Below, piece by piece: positions 23,587 through 31,428 of a DNA stretch of 64,000 nucleotides. The notes under the pieces were generated by a model that worked only from the letters and a program-made list of their open reading frames with translations, was not told where the DNA came from and did no database searches. Each line of letters begins with the position of its first letter. The stretch's first letter is position 1. The translations under genes were made by a program, and so were the position numbers. Origin of the DNA: an uncultured Planctomycetaceae bacterium (GTDB taxonomy: Bacteria > Planctomycetota > Planctomycetia > Pirellulales > Pirellulaceae); the NCBI GenBank assembly GCA_937862885.1, contig CALMEE010000040.1:53807-117806 (forward strand). The letters are read 5' to 3'.

Positions 23587-26505
23587 TCACAAAACCTTCC
23601 AGCGGATCGTGAACAGGGTCTGAATGGTAGTCGTATGCTTCAACTGCTTCTCGATTTTGCCGATCAACTCTTCCCGCTGCTGGTCGATGGCGTCCTGGGC
23701 GTCGAAGAGTTCACGCCGCTTGGCGTTGCGGCGGCGCTCGAGTTCGCCCAGTTGTTTCTGGTGTGTCAGCTTGTCCTGCAATGACTGGGCAAGGGCGGCG
23801 GAGCGGCGAAGCTCACGAATCTGCTTGTCGAGTTCCTTGATTTCATGTTCGAGCGACAACTTGAGGTCTTCGCTCCAACGGTCGAGCTTGAGGACTTCTT
23901 CGTCGAAGAACCGGGCGTTGCGGGTATCGATCTGGGCAAGCTTTTCCTGAATGGCCGCCTCGCGCAGCTTGCAAAGATCTTCACCCTTTTCGTGACTTCG
24001 TGCCTTCGTGTGAGATTCCCCGGTCGTTTGCACTTCAGCCGGAAGGGAGAGAAGCTTGCGGCAAATTTCTTCGTCGAGAATCTGCTTGTGATCGGTCCTG
24101 GCCGCGAAGATGAGGAACTCGTCAACGTCCACGGCGGATACAGTAAGCTTGTAAATCTCCAGCCAGCCGGACTGGCCGACCAGTGGCTCGATCACGCTGA
24201 TCTTCGAGCGATGGTTCGTGTAGTCGAACGCGATCTCGGCGACGGGCAGTTCGCGGGCGATGGCCCTGTCAATGAGTTGCAGTGCCAGCGGATGGTCCGG
24301 GCGGTAGAAATGCTCGTCGGCGGTTTCTGCAGCCTTCCAGTCGAGGTTGTACCAGCCCCGCCGGAAGTCATCCGACGCGTCACCGAGATAGTGGAAGCGG
24401 GGTTGTTCGGGGTCGAACTGCGCCTGCCCGTTAAGCTCGACCCGCGTCAGGTCGAGCATCCATCGCTCCCGCTGCGAAATGCATTCGAGCGTCTTGTCGC
24501 GGCTAATCTTGAGCCGCGAGCGCACGTCTTCGTCGAAGTGCTCCAGCAACGCCTGGCGGGTCGCGGCCAGACGTGCCTGAATCTTGGCATCCAGTTCCGC
24601 CTGGAGGGCGTCGAAGGCGGCTTGAATCTCGGCGTTGGTGCGGCAGGTCTGATAGACCTCGGCGATGCGGCGTTCGATATCCACGCCGGATTCCAGCGCT
24701 CCAAGCACGTCGTCTGATGCGCCAAAGACGCCGTCAAAGAGGCGGAACTTCTCGCTGAGCAGTTCATACACCCGCTTGTCGGCCTCGTTGCGGCGGTTGA
24801 GAAAGTTGACGACAACGACATCGTGCTTCTGGCCGTACCGATGGCAGCGGCCAATGCGTTGCTCGATGCGTTGCGGGTTCCACGGCAGGTCGAAGTTGAC
24901 GACCAACGAGCAGAACTGCAGGTTGACGCCTTCAGCGGCGGCTTCCGTGGCGACGAGGATCGTGGCCTCGTCACGGAAATGCTCGACAATTGCCGCCTTT
25001 AAGTCCACAGCACGCGAGCCAGTCACGCGGTCAGTTCCCCGGTGCTTGGCCAGCCAGTGTTCGTAGATGGCCGCGTGGTGAGGCTGGTTGTTCGTGCCAT
25101 TGATCGTGGCGACCTGGCCGTCGTAACCGTGGGTGGTCAGCAGATCGAAGAGGTACGTCTGGGTTTCGCGCGACTCCGTGAAGATCACAGCTTTGCGGGA
25201 AGCTCCGAGCGCTTCGGCTCGTGCAAATGCCGTCTTCAGTGCGGACAGCAAGGCATCGCCCTTGGCGTTTTGGGCAATGCGGCCGGCCAGGTCGGCGTAA
25301 CGCCGAAGGTCCTCCAGCTCGCCTTTGAGCTTCTCCGGGTCGATGTTCTCCTCTGCTTCCTCATCAGCGTCCTCGCCATACTCGTCGGCAAGTTCTTCGA
25401 TCCCTTCCAGGTCTTCATCATCAAGTAGATCAAGCTGGTCCCGAAGGTTTTCGAGTCGATCAGCTAGGCGGCGGAGGGTTCGGGCAATGGCGAAGGTCGA
25501 GGAGGCCAGCAGCTTCCGCAACACCATCGTGATGAGCTGGCGTTGGCTGGCGGGAAGCGCGTACAAGACTTCCCGTTGCAGGTAGGTCGTGATGTCATCG
25601 TAGAGGGCCTGCTCCTGATCGGTGGGCAGGAACTCCTGGGTGATCAGAACACGGTTGGTGAATGGGATGTACTCCGTTACCTGCTTTCGCAGGGCCCGGG
25701 TGCATACGGGTGCGATCCGCTGTTTGAGTTGCAGGTTGCGGCTCACCTCATCGGGGTTGTTGATGAATTGTTCACGGAATGACGCTGGGTCGCCAAAGAC
25801 GTGTGGGTCGATCACGCTGACAAGGCTGAACAATTCGAGGAGCGAGTTTTGCAGCGGCGTGGCGGTCAGTAGGAGCTTGGGAGCCTTGCCCACGGCCTCG
25901 GTGATGCGGTGGGCCATCGTCTTCGGCCCGGCCGGGTTGTTCTGAAGCCGGGTGCGGGAGCGATGGACGTTCCGCAGGCGATGAGCTTCATCGATCACGA
26001 CCATGTCCCAAGGGACTCGCGCGATAGCAGCCGCTTGGGCGGCAGCGAAGTTGTACGAGCAAATGATGGCCTTGTCATTGAGGTCAAACGGGTTTGCTAC
26101 GCCGTCATTTTTAAAGCGATTGAAGACGCGTAAATCCAGGACTTCTGAGGGAATAAAGAATTTTTCGAGCAGCTCTTGCTGCCATTGTTTGCGCAACATG
26201 GCGGGCACAATGATTAGGATTCGTCGGCGGCGTTCGGCCCAACGTTGGGACAGTACGATTCCGGCTTCAACGGTCTTTCCCAGGCCCACCTCGTCCGCCA
26301 AGACAGCACCATTCGTAAAGGGAGATCGGAGCGCGAATAACGCGGCATCAATCTGATGGGGATTCAAATCTACGCGAGCATTGGCGATGGACCTTGAGAG
26401 CGACGCGATGTCCCCGCCTGACCTGCGCAGGATAAGCGAATGAGCCCAATACTTTGAATGATATTGAGTCATCATTATCTCAAGGTGTGGACTAGCATCG
26501 GTCAT
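23587..26505 (-). CDS. SNF2/RapA-like DEAD-box helicase of the defence operon
   Basis: 972 residues. SF2/SNF2 motor motifs: ADEVGLGKT (Walker A, about 70-78), VVIDEAHRLRN, LLLTATPLQN, and QRIGRCHRYGQ as motif VI. An acidic low-complexity insert (about 355-395) lies between the two lobes. The last ~120 residues form a coiled coil (ELDKQIRELRRSAALAQS). Copy F of the repeat is read at about residues 830-840 as SHTKARSHEKGE, just before the coiled coil. No nuclease motif is visible. SNF2-type translocases are common accessory subunits in multi-gene anti-phage systems. The start is uncertain: ATG at 26505, or at 26475/26472 (MMTQYHSKYW). Confidence 0.85.
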   Translation of the reverse strand: MTDASPHLEIMMTQYHSKYWAHSLILRRSGGDIASLSRSIANARVDLNPHQIDAALFALRSPFTNGAVLADEVGLGKTVEAGIVLSQRWAERRRRILIIVPAMLRKQWQQELLEKFFIPSEVLDLRVFNRFKNDGVANPFDLNDKAIICSYNFAAAQAAAIARVPWDMVVIDEAHRLRNVHRSRTRLQNNPAGPKTMAHRITEAVGKAPKLLLTATPLQNSLLELFSLVSVIDPHVFGDPASFREQFINNPDEVSRNLQLKQRIAPVCTRALRKQVTEYIPFTNRVLITQEFLPTDQEQALYDDITTYLQREVLYALPASQRQLITMVLRKLLASSTFAIARTLRRLADRLENLRDQLDLLDDEDLEGIEELADEYGEDADEEAEENIDPEKLKGELEDLRRYADLAGRIAQNAKGDALLSALKTAFARAEALGASRKAVIFTESRETQTYLFDLLTTHGYDGQVATINGTNNQPHHAAIYEHWLAKHRGTDRVTGSRAVDLKAAIVEHFRDEATILVATEAAAEGVNLQFCSLVVNFDLPWNPQRIEQRIGRCHRYGQKHDVVVVNFLNRRNEADKRVYELLSEKFRLFDGVFGASDDVLGALESGVDIERRIAEVYQTCRTNAEIQAAFDALQAELDAKIQARLAATRQALLEHFDEDVRSRLKISRDKTLECISQRERWMLDLTRVELNGQAQFDPEQPRFHYLGDASDDFRRGWYNLDWKAAETADEHFYRPDHPLALQLIDRAIARELPVAEIAFDYTNHRSKISVIEPLVGQSGWLEIYKLTVSAVDVDEFLIFAARTDHKQILDEEICRKLLSLPAEVQTTGESHTKARSHEKGEDLCKLREAAIQEKLAQIDTRNARFFDEEVLKLDRWSEDLKLSLEHEIKELDKQIRELRRSAALAQSLQDKLTHQKQLGELERRRNAKRRELFDAQDAIDQQREELIGKIEKQLKHTTTIQTLFTIRWKVL
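23988..24016 (-). repeat. Dispersed 9-base-unit repeat, copy F (inside the SNF2 helicase gene)
   Basis: TTTCGTGACTTCGTGCCTTC followed by GTGTGAGAT on the plus strand. It is read as SHTKARSHEK, a different frame from copies B and E. It falls between the helicase lobes and the C-terminal coiled coil. Confidence 0.85.
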
Positions 26506-26508
26506 CGG

Positions 26509-26724
26509 TTATCGAGGCTTGGAACGCTTCCCTTGGTTGACGGGTTTTGCGGTACGTGTAAGAACCCTCTCCAGATCGCTGCGATTGAACAACCGATAAC
26601 CATTCGCCGGGTTCCGGTGCATCGGGATGTCGCCGCGGGCAGCCCATTTTCGAAGCGTGTTATGAGCGACACCTAGGTACTCCGCTGCTGCGGCCGTTTG
26701 TAGATATTCGGTCAATTTGGTCAT
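26509..26724 (-). CDS. Small MerR/excisionase-type helix-turn-helix protein
   Basis: 71 residues from the ATG at 26724, which has AAGGGG nine bases upstream; a longer frame to 26865 has no family support. The protein is one winged-helix DNA-binding unit (AAAEYLGVAHNTLRKWAARG, then a wing and RLFNRSDLERVL) with a basic tail. Such proteins act as excisionases, MerR-like regulators or transcriptional switches. As first gene of the operon, directly upstream of the helicase gene, it is a good candidate autoregulator of the defence genes. No palindromic operator was evident upstream. Confidence 0.8.
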   Translation of the reverse strand: MTKLTEYLQTAAAAEYLGVAHNTLRKWAARGDIPMHRNPANGYRLFNRSDLERVLTRTAKPVNQGKRSKPR

Positions 26725-26981
26725 TGGCTGGGTTCCCCTTTCTCGACGGCCGATGAGCGCGTGATCTGGCCAGACGCCTAGTTTATCAAACCGAGCGTGC
26801 TGGCTCCACCCGGCCGAATCACGCGGACAGATTTGGCCATGATTTGCCAAGTTCGTCGAAAGCATAAAAATTCCTACTTGAATCTCGCCGGCCGCGTTTG
26901 AGCTGTTTCGATTTCCACGTAACTGAGATATGCCATCGTTCGGAAGAATTTACAAACCTCAACAACGCGGAGAACAAAACG

Positions 26982-27196
26982 ATGGATAACACGATGCCAA
27001 AACTGAATGCCGATGCCGCGTAGCGGAATGCACACCTAGTCGCGCAAGACCTGGTGACGCGAATCGGCGGATTGCTTTTGTGCTGCACGTAACGGGCAAC
27101 GTCGGACACCCGCCCCATTTGGGACACGTCCGTGACTTGAACGAAATCAACAGCCGCCTCTCGGCGGTGATCGCGTTCATGATCGGAACTAGGTAA
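26982..27196 (+). pseudogene. Decayed small gene at the right edge of the island
   Basis: From ATG 26982 the frame reads MDNTMPKLNADAA, a TAG at 27021-27023, then RNAHLVAQDLVTRIGGLL. After a one-base frame change it continues VTGNVGHPPHLGHVRDLNEI and NSRLSAVIAFMIGTR to TAATAG at 27191-27196. It is protein-like throughout, broken by one stop and one frameshift. The family is not recognised. It lies on the plus strand, like the remnant at 16681-17023 on the other side of the island operon. Confidence 0.5.
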
Positions 27197-27222
27197 TAGA
27201 ACCTCCATTCAAAACGACGACC

Positions 27223-27345
27223 ATGAACGTGAACGTGACTATCAACGAACTCATCGAACGCATGGAAGAGTATCGCGAACGCAAGAGGTCAATTGCTATT
27301 GCGCAATCCAGCGAGTCATTGGCTCACACCCAGGAGGTGGCCTAG
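27223..27345 (+). CDS. Small 40-residue hypothetical protein
   Basis: ATG at 27223 reads MNVNVTINELIERMEEYRER and then KRSIAIAQSSESLAHTQEVA to TAG. The first half looks like the helical start (NELIERMEEYR) of small proteins found on plasmids and phages, but the rest of such proteins is missing, so this may itself be a remnant. No clear ribosome-binding site precedes it. It is followed 3 bases later by the next small gene. Confidence 0.3.
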   Translation: MNVNVTINELIERMEEYRERKRSIAIAQSSESLAHTQEVA

Positions 27346-27348
27346 ATC

Positions 27349-27600
27349 ATGTCCGAACTGGCCAGCATGCGGGAAACCCTCCAGTCGGCCAATAAACTAA
27401 CTGCGGATGAATTCGTCATGACCAGTGTGATGACGATTCAATCTGATGGCGATATTCAGAGCTTTCAAATTCGCGATTCCAAGATCAAGGATATGCTCGC
27501 TCTGAATCGTCTTGAAGGCGAGTTTTCAGAACGATCCTTTGCTTTCGTCGAGATTGGGAAAGCGTGCCCTGCACGGCAGAATTGGGAAATCGCCAAATAG
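27349..27600 (+). CDS. Small hypothetical protein (83 residues)
   Basis: ATG at 27349 is preceded by AGGAGG about 11 bases upstream, which supports translation. The product begins MSELASMRETLQSANKLTAD and is mixed alpha/beta with a Thr/Ile-rich strand region (MTSVMTIQSDGDIQSFQIRD). I recognise no family, and no membrane or catalytic motif is visible. It belongs to a run of very small plus-strand genes and remnants (26982-27750) beside the defence island. Another possible scrap starts at 27625 (MNIVESAANRGF, 27 codons). Confidence 0.4.
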   Translation: MSELASMRETLQSANKLTADEFVMTSVMTIQSDGDIQSFQIRDSKIKDMLALNRLEGEFSERSFAFVEIGKACPARQNWEIAK

Positions 27601-27911
27601 ATAAACAACGTCCACACAAAAACATGAATATTGTCGAATCCGCCGCCAATCGTGGCTTCGCGTCCGATGACTCTGGACTTCAACATCGTTCAACAATTCT
27701 GAGGTAATAATATGGCTTTGGGCCTTATCAACCGGCGCTGGTTAACGTAACTTGAGTACGAATTGTGAGCTGGAAATCGTCGCAGTCTGCCACATTGGGA
27801 ACGGATCGTCAATTAAATCATGACAAAATTGAACCTGACCAGCCGATTTCAAACGTGGTCTACTCACTAGAAATAATTGAGATGAGACCTTTCACCTTTG
27901 AAACGAATCAC
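27601..27911. other. Gap between the small remnant genes and the EpmA-like gene
   Basis: About 310 bases. It holds only two very short plus-strand frames (27625-27705 and 27713-27751) of unclear meaning and, presumably, the promoter of the downstream ligase gene. Base composition falls back here to that of the rest of the window, so the right island edge is probably near 27.7 kb. Confidence 0.3.
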
Positions 27912-28868
27912 ATGCAAAATCCGCGTTCGTCGCTTGCTCGTAGTGCGCAAATTACCGACGTCATCAAATTACGTGCGGCATGGATGGCCAAGGTACGTCA
28001 ATATTTTGACGGCTTAGGATTTTTAGAAGTTCAGACTCCGATTTTATGCCGGGACACCGTGGTTGACAGATACATTGACCCGCTTACAGTCCAAGTTGAT
28101 GTGCAGGGTCAGGGCAACGAGCAATTTTACATGCAGACGTCACCGGAATTTTGCATGAAGCGCCTTTTGGTGCACGGAGCGCAAGCAATCTACGCGTTGA
28201 CACCCGTTTTCCGTGCTGGCGAAACCGGCGCGAAGCACAATATCGAATTCACCATGCTCGAATGGTATCGTGTGGGGGACAATTATCAGGCGGGCATGGA
28301 TCTTGTCGACGATTTTGCGCAAAAGATGTTGCAACGGCCTCCAGCCACGCGACTTTCATATCGGGAAACGTTCATTAGATTTGCTGGCGTTGACCCATTC
28401 CACGTTCCTCATGAGCTTCGGCAAGATCAGGTTGCCTGGGATGAAGTTCTCAATCAATTGATGGCTGACAAGATTGAACCCGCGTTGCAATCGTTATCCA
28501 CTGTAATTTTGTACGATTGGCCAGCGAACCAAGCGGCCTTGGCGCGCACACGAATGGTTAACGAGTCGAACCACACCTATGAAGTTGCTGAGCGATTTGA
28601 ACTTTACGTCGATGGTGTCGAATTGGCCAATGGCTACCATGAGTTGACTGATCCGAACGAGTTGGTCCGACGCAATCAAGCCAACAATCAACTTCGCGCG
28701 CTTAGCGGACGTGCGCTCTTGCCAGTCAACAGTCGCCTGCTTGAGGCAATGCGACTCGGCCTGCCACCTTGTAGCGGAACGGCGCTCGGCTTCGAGCGAT
28801 TGTTGATGGTGGCAACAGGTTGCGACCGGATCTCTCAGGTCACGCTGTTTTCACCGGATGATGTCTGA
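27912..28868 (+). CDS. epmA: EpmA/GenX-like lysyl-tRNA synthetase paralogue (elongation factor P-lysine lysyltransferase)
   Basis: 318 residues from the ATG at 27912, which matches the family's ~20-residue lead-in; in-frame ATGs at 27882 and 27765 are alternatives. It is a class II aminoacyl-tRNA synthetase catalytic core without the anticodon-binding domain, the hallmark of EpmA. Motif 2 reads FRAGETGAKHNIEFTMLEWY and motif 3 GTALGFERLLM. EpmA attaches beta-lysine to elongation factor P, easing translation of proline stretches. Neither efp nor epmB is in the window, so the substrate is inferred from the family. Its 3' end overlaps the convergent tatD gene by 34 bases. Confidence 0.88.
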   Translation: MQNPRSSLARSAQITDVIKLRAAWMAKVRQYFDGLGFLEVQTPILCRDTVVDRYIDPLTVQVDVQGQGNEQFYMQTSPEFCMKRLLVHGAQAIYALTPVFRAGETGAKHNIEFTMLEWYRVGDNYQAGMDLVDDFAQKMLQRPPATRLSYRETFIRFAGVDPFHVPHELRQDQVAWDEVLNQLMADKIEPALQSLSTVILYDWPANQAALARTRMVNESNHTYEVAERFELYVDGVELANGYHELTDPNELVRRNQANNQLRALSGRALLPVNSRLLEAMRLGLPPCSGTALGFERLLMVATGCDRISQVTLFSPDDV

Positions 28869-29665
28869 CACGGCTCGAAGCCAAAAAATCTACATGTGGT
28901 CGCATAAATCTGGCCGGCCAGTACCTCAACGGAATCACCGCGACAATGCGCCACGGTGTGCAAAATATGCGGAAGGTATTTGGGTTCATTGCGATGTATT
29001 TTCGGGCGCAGATCGCGCGGGGCCAAATAAGGCGCGTCCGTTTCAATCATCAATCGATTGGTCGGAATATATTTCACGATTTCGCGCAGATGAGTACCAC
29101 GCCGTTCATCACAAATCCAGCCGGTTATTCCGATATGTAAATCGGCGTCCAAATACGCCGAGAGTTCCGATTTGGCTCCAGTAAAACAGTGCACCACGGC
29201 ATCGCCTATCGAGTCGCGGAATTCTTTGATCATCGGGTAGAATGTTGAAAACGCTTCTCGATCGTGGAGAAATAGGGGCAGCTTTGTCTGGGCAGCAAGT
29301 TCCAAATGTCCGCGGAAACATACGCATTGTTTATCCCGCGGCGAGAAATCGCGATTGAAGTCCAAGCCGCATTCCCCAACGGCAACGACTTGCGGCAAAC
29401 GCAGCATTTCAGCAAGTTTCTCGGCAGTCTCGACATTGAATGTGCTCGCTTCATGCGGATGAATGCCCACTGTAGAGTAAAGCACTCCCGGAAATTTTCG
29501 GCACAACGTGTTCGCCTCCTGACTGGAGGAAATACTGGCACCAGTAAGCACCAGCTTCTCGACACCAACCGCTACTGCAGCACGCACGACATTATCAAAG
29601 TCCCTGGCAAACGATTTATGCGTCAGGTTCGCACCGATGTCGATACATGAAAAAAGTTTGTGCAT
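28835..29665 (-). CDS. tatD: TatD-family metal-dependent hydrolase
   Basis: 276 residues with a complete TatD amidohydrolase barrel: DIGANLTHKSF (in place of the usual D-x-H-x-H start, as in TatD proper), VGIHPHE, AVGECGLDFNRDFS with the metal-binding Glu, FLHDREAF, VVHCFTGAK, and the final METDAPYLAPR. These proteins are metal-dependent 3'-5' exonucleases or deoxyribonucleases linked to DNA repair and RNA quality control. The last ~11 codons overlap the end of the convergent EpmA-like gene, so the tail GENSVT is shared DNA on opposite strands. Confidence 0.92.
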   Translation of the reverse strand: MHKLFSCIDIGANLTHKSFARDFDNVVRAAVAVGVEKLVLTGASISSSQEANTLCRKFPGVLYSTVGIHPHEASTFNVETAEKLAEMLRLPQVVAVGECGLDFNRDFSPRDKQCVCFRGHLELAAQTKLPLFLHDREAFSTFYPMIKEFRDSIGDAVVHCFTGAKSELSAYLDADLHIGITGWICDERRGTHLREIVKYIPTNRLMIETDAPYLAPRDLRPKIHRNEPKYLPHILHTVAHCRGDSVEVLAGQIYATTCRFFGFEPCQTSSGENSVT

Positions 29666-29964
29666 CTAATCTATCCGTTCTCAATAATACAAGCCAAGCC
29701 AGACAAGGTGGGCAGGGCAGAGCAGCGTGCGAAATACCGGCGAGCAAATGCCAGGCGGATTGTCGTTGTAATTGTTGATGGGTCGTTCTACAATCGCAAA
29801 TTCAGTAGTGAATCCAAACTAATCGGTGGAAACTCTTTGCAACACCCTGGTACCTGAACAATCTGCAACGATCTTTCACCTGTGGCTTCGTTTTTGGTCG
29901 CCAAGTAATACAACTTCGAATACGGCAAAATCCAACCGTCACCTTATCTTTAACGAGAAGACAC

Positions 29965-30924
29965 ATGCCGCGTACATTTATTAACCAGTTGACAGAAGGC
30001 ACGAAAATTGACGAAGTTTACCTCGTCTCCCAGAAACAATTGCGGCCCAATCGTCAAGGAAATTTGTACTTGCAAGTCCGCCTTTCCGATAAAACGGGCT
30101 CGGTTACGGGCATGTTGTGGAATGCTGCGCAGACCGATTACGATCGAGTTGCCAACGGCAATTACGTACGTGTTAACGGGAACGCACAAGTGTTTAATGG
30201 TGCGATTCAAGTCATCTTGAAAACGTTGACGGTCGTCGATGCAGGTGAAGTAAACGAGGCCGATTTCGTATCCATGAACATACAGCAAATCAACGAACTC
30301 GTTACCCGGTTAACCTCGCATTTGCGTTTACTAAAGAACCCGCACTTGGTCAATTTGGCTGAAGCGTATCTGATCGACGAGAATTTTATGGCCAAGTTGA
30401 AATCTGCTCCAGCGGGCATCAAGAACCACCATGCGTACATCGGAGGACTGCTGCAACATGTCGTTGATCTGATGGATGTAGCCAAGTTCATTGGTGATAA
30501 GTACGTGAATCTCGACGGTGATCTACTCATCATGGCAGCGTTCTTGCATGACTCAGGAAAAGTTGACGAACTAACTTATTCACCAGACTTTGGGTACTCC
30601 GACCACGGGCAATTACTTGGTCACATGACCTTAGGAGTGGAGATGCTTACGGAAAAAGTCAAAGAAGCCGGCATGATTGGCGGAGAATCGCTGCCAGAGG
30701 ACCTCGTGGTGAAGCTTAAACATATCATCATGTCGCATCATGGTGACCCCAGTATGGGCAGTCCGGTATTACCGATGACGCTGGAAGCCATTGCATTCCA
30801 CTACATTGACAACTTAGATGCGAAGATCCAGGCCGTATCGCAATTGATTGAAGAAGATGTCAACAACGACAGCAATTGGACCACATACAACCCTGCCTTG
30901 TCCAGAAAGATCTTGAAGAAGTAG
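29965..30924 (+). CDS. OB-fold/HD-domain 3'-5' exoribonuclease (YhaM-like)
   Basis: 319 residues. The N-terminal ~100 form an OB-fold nucleic-acid-binding module (LYLQVRLSDKTGSVTGMLWN). The C-terminal half is an HD domain with the metal ligands in HHAYIGGLLQHV, the HD pair in FLHDSGK, and the downstream HHGDP. This domain order is that of YhaM/CbfA-type 3'-5' exoribonucleases that trim structured or short RNAs. An alternative is an HD phosphodiesterase of another specificity, but the OB-HD pairing favours the RNase call. The gene stands alone; 450 bases follow before the next gene. Confidence 0.88.
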   Translation: MPRTFINQLTEGTKIDEVYLVSQKQLRPNRQGNLYLQVRLSDKTGSVTGMLWNAAQTDYDRVANGNYVRVNGNAQVFNGAIQVILKTLTVVDAGEVNEADFVSMNIQQINELVTRLTSHLRLLKNPHLVNLAEAYLIDENFMAKLKSAPAGIKNHHAYIGGLLQHVVDLMDVAKFIGDKYVNLDGDLLIMAAFLHDSGKVDELTYSPDFGYSDHGQLLGHMTLGVEMLTEKVKEAGMIGGESLPEDLVVKLKHIIMSHHGDPSMGSPVLPMTLEAIAFHYIDNLDAKIQAVSQLIEEDVNNDSNWTTYNPALSRKILKK

Positions 30925-31428
30925 AAGTTCGTCCGACTCAATGTGGAAACGTGTGTTTCAACCGCGAACGCCGGTAGAGCGGAACTGGGTCGCACGGCAA
31001 AATCGACGGCGGTAACCGAAAAAAGTCGGCGTCGAAGCTCGTAGGATCTTGGTCAATCAATAGGTTAGCTCCTAATTCGATTGGGATTCATTTGAACAAG
31101 CCACAAACGTTTCTGGCTGGTCGCACGGACAGGTTATTCCATTTGGCATGAAATAGCCCCCTGCATTGCCCGCATTTAGCCGCCGGCGGAGCCAGTAACG
31201 AGCCATAAACCCGATTCATTTCAGCAGATTCACGCATGTATTGCCGTCTTGTTTTGTTGATTTACACGAGGTTTTGAAGAAAACAACAATTCATGGCGCG
31301 TTCTTACTTCGTTTTACGCGTCGTTTCAGGGGCACTTCTGTGAAGTGAACTGAGCCGGCTTCTAAACCTGGGATGAAATGATGTTGGCCTGCGTACTGCC
31401 CAAGAAATCAAACGATGGAATAAATCTA
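30925..31428. other. Intergenic region upstream of the PEP-CTERM gene
   Basis: About 500 bases with no supported gene or tRNA. It contains a short dyad near 31332 (CACTTCtgtGAAGTG), too small to call an operator. The PEP-CTERM frame could start as early as 31378 in the right end of this stretch. Confidence 0.3.

Noticed and set aside
18441..24016. Interpreting the six repeats as a CRISPR array
   Set aside because: Copies lie hundreds to thousands of bases apart inside genes, with no regular spacers, and one is inverted.
23587..26505. Calling the SNF2 helicase DrmD and the locus DISARM
   Set aside because: The other DISARM genes (drmA, drmB, drmC and the matching methylase) are not present; a generic SNF2-type call is safer.
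26819..27208. A 129-codon minus-strand frame upstream of the HTH gene
   Set aside because: The opposite strand of the same DNA carries more protein-like (though broken) coding sequence; this frame looks like its shadow.
31320..31350. Short dyad CACTTCtgtGAAGTG as an operator of the PEP-CTERM gene
   Set aside because: A 6-base dyad of this size is expected by chance and is not repeated nearby.
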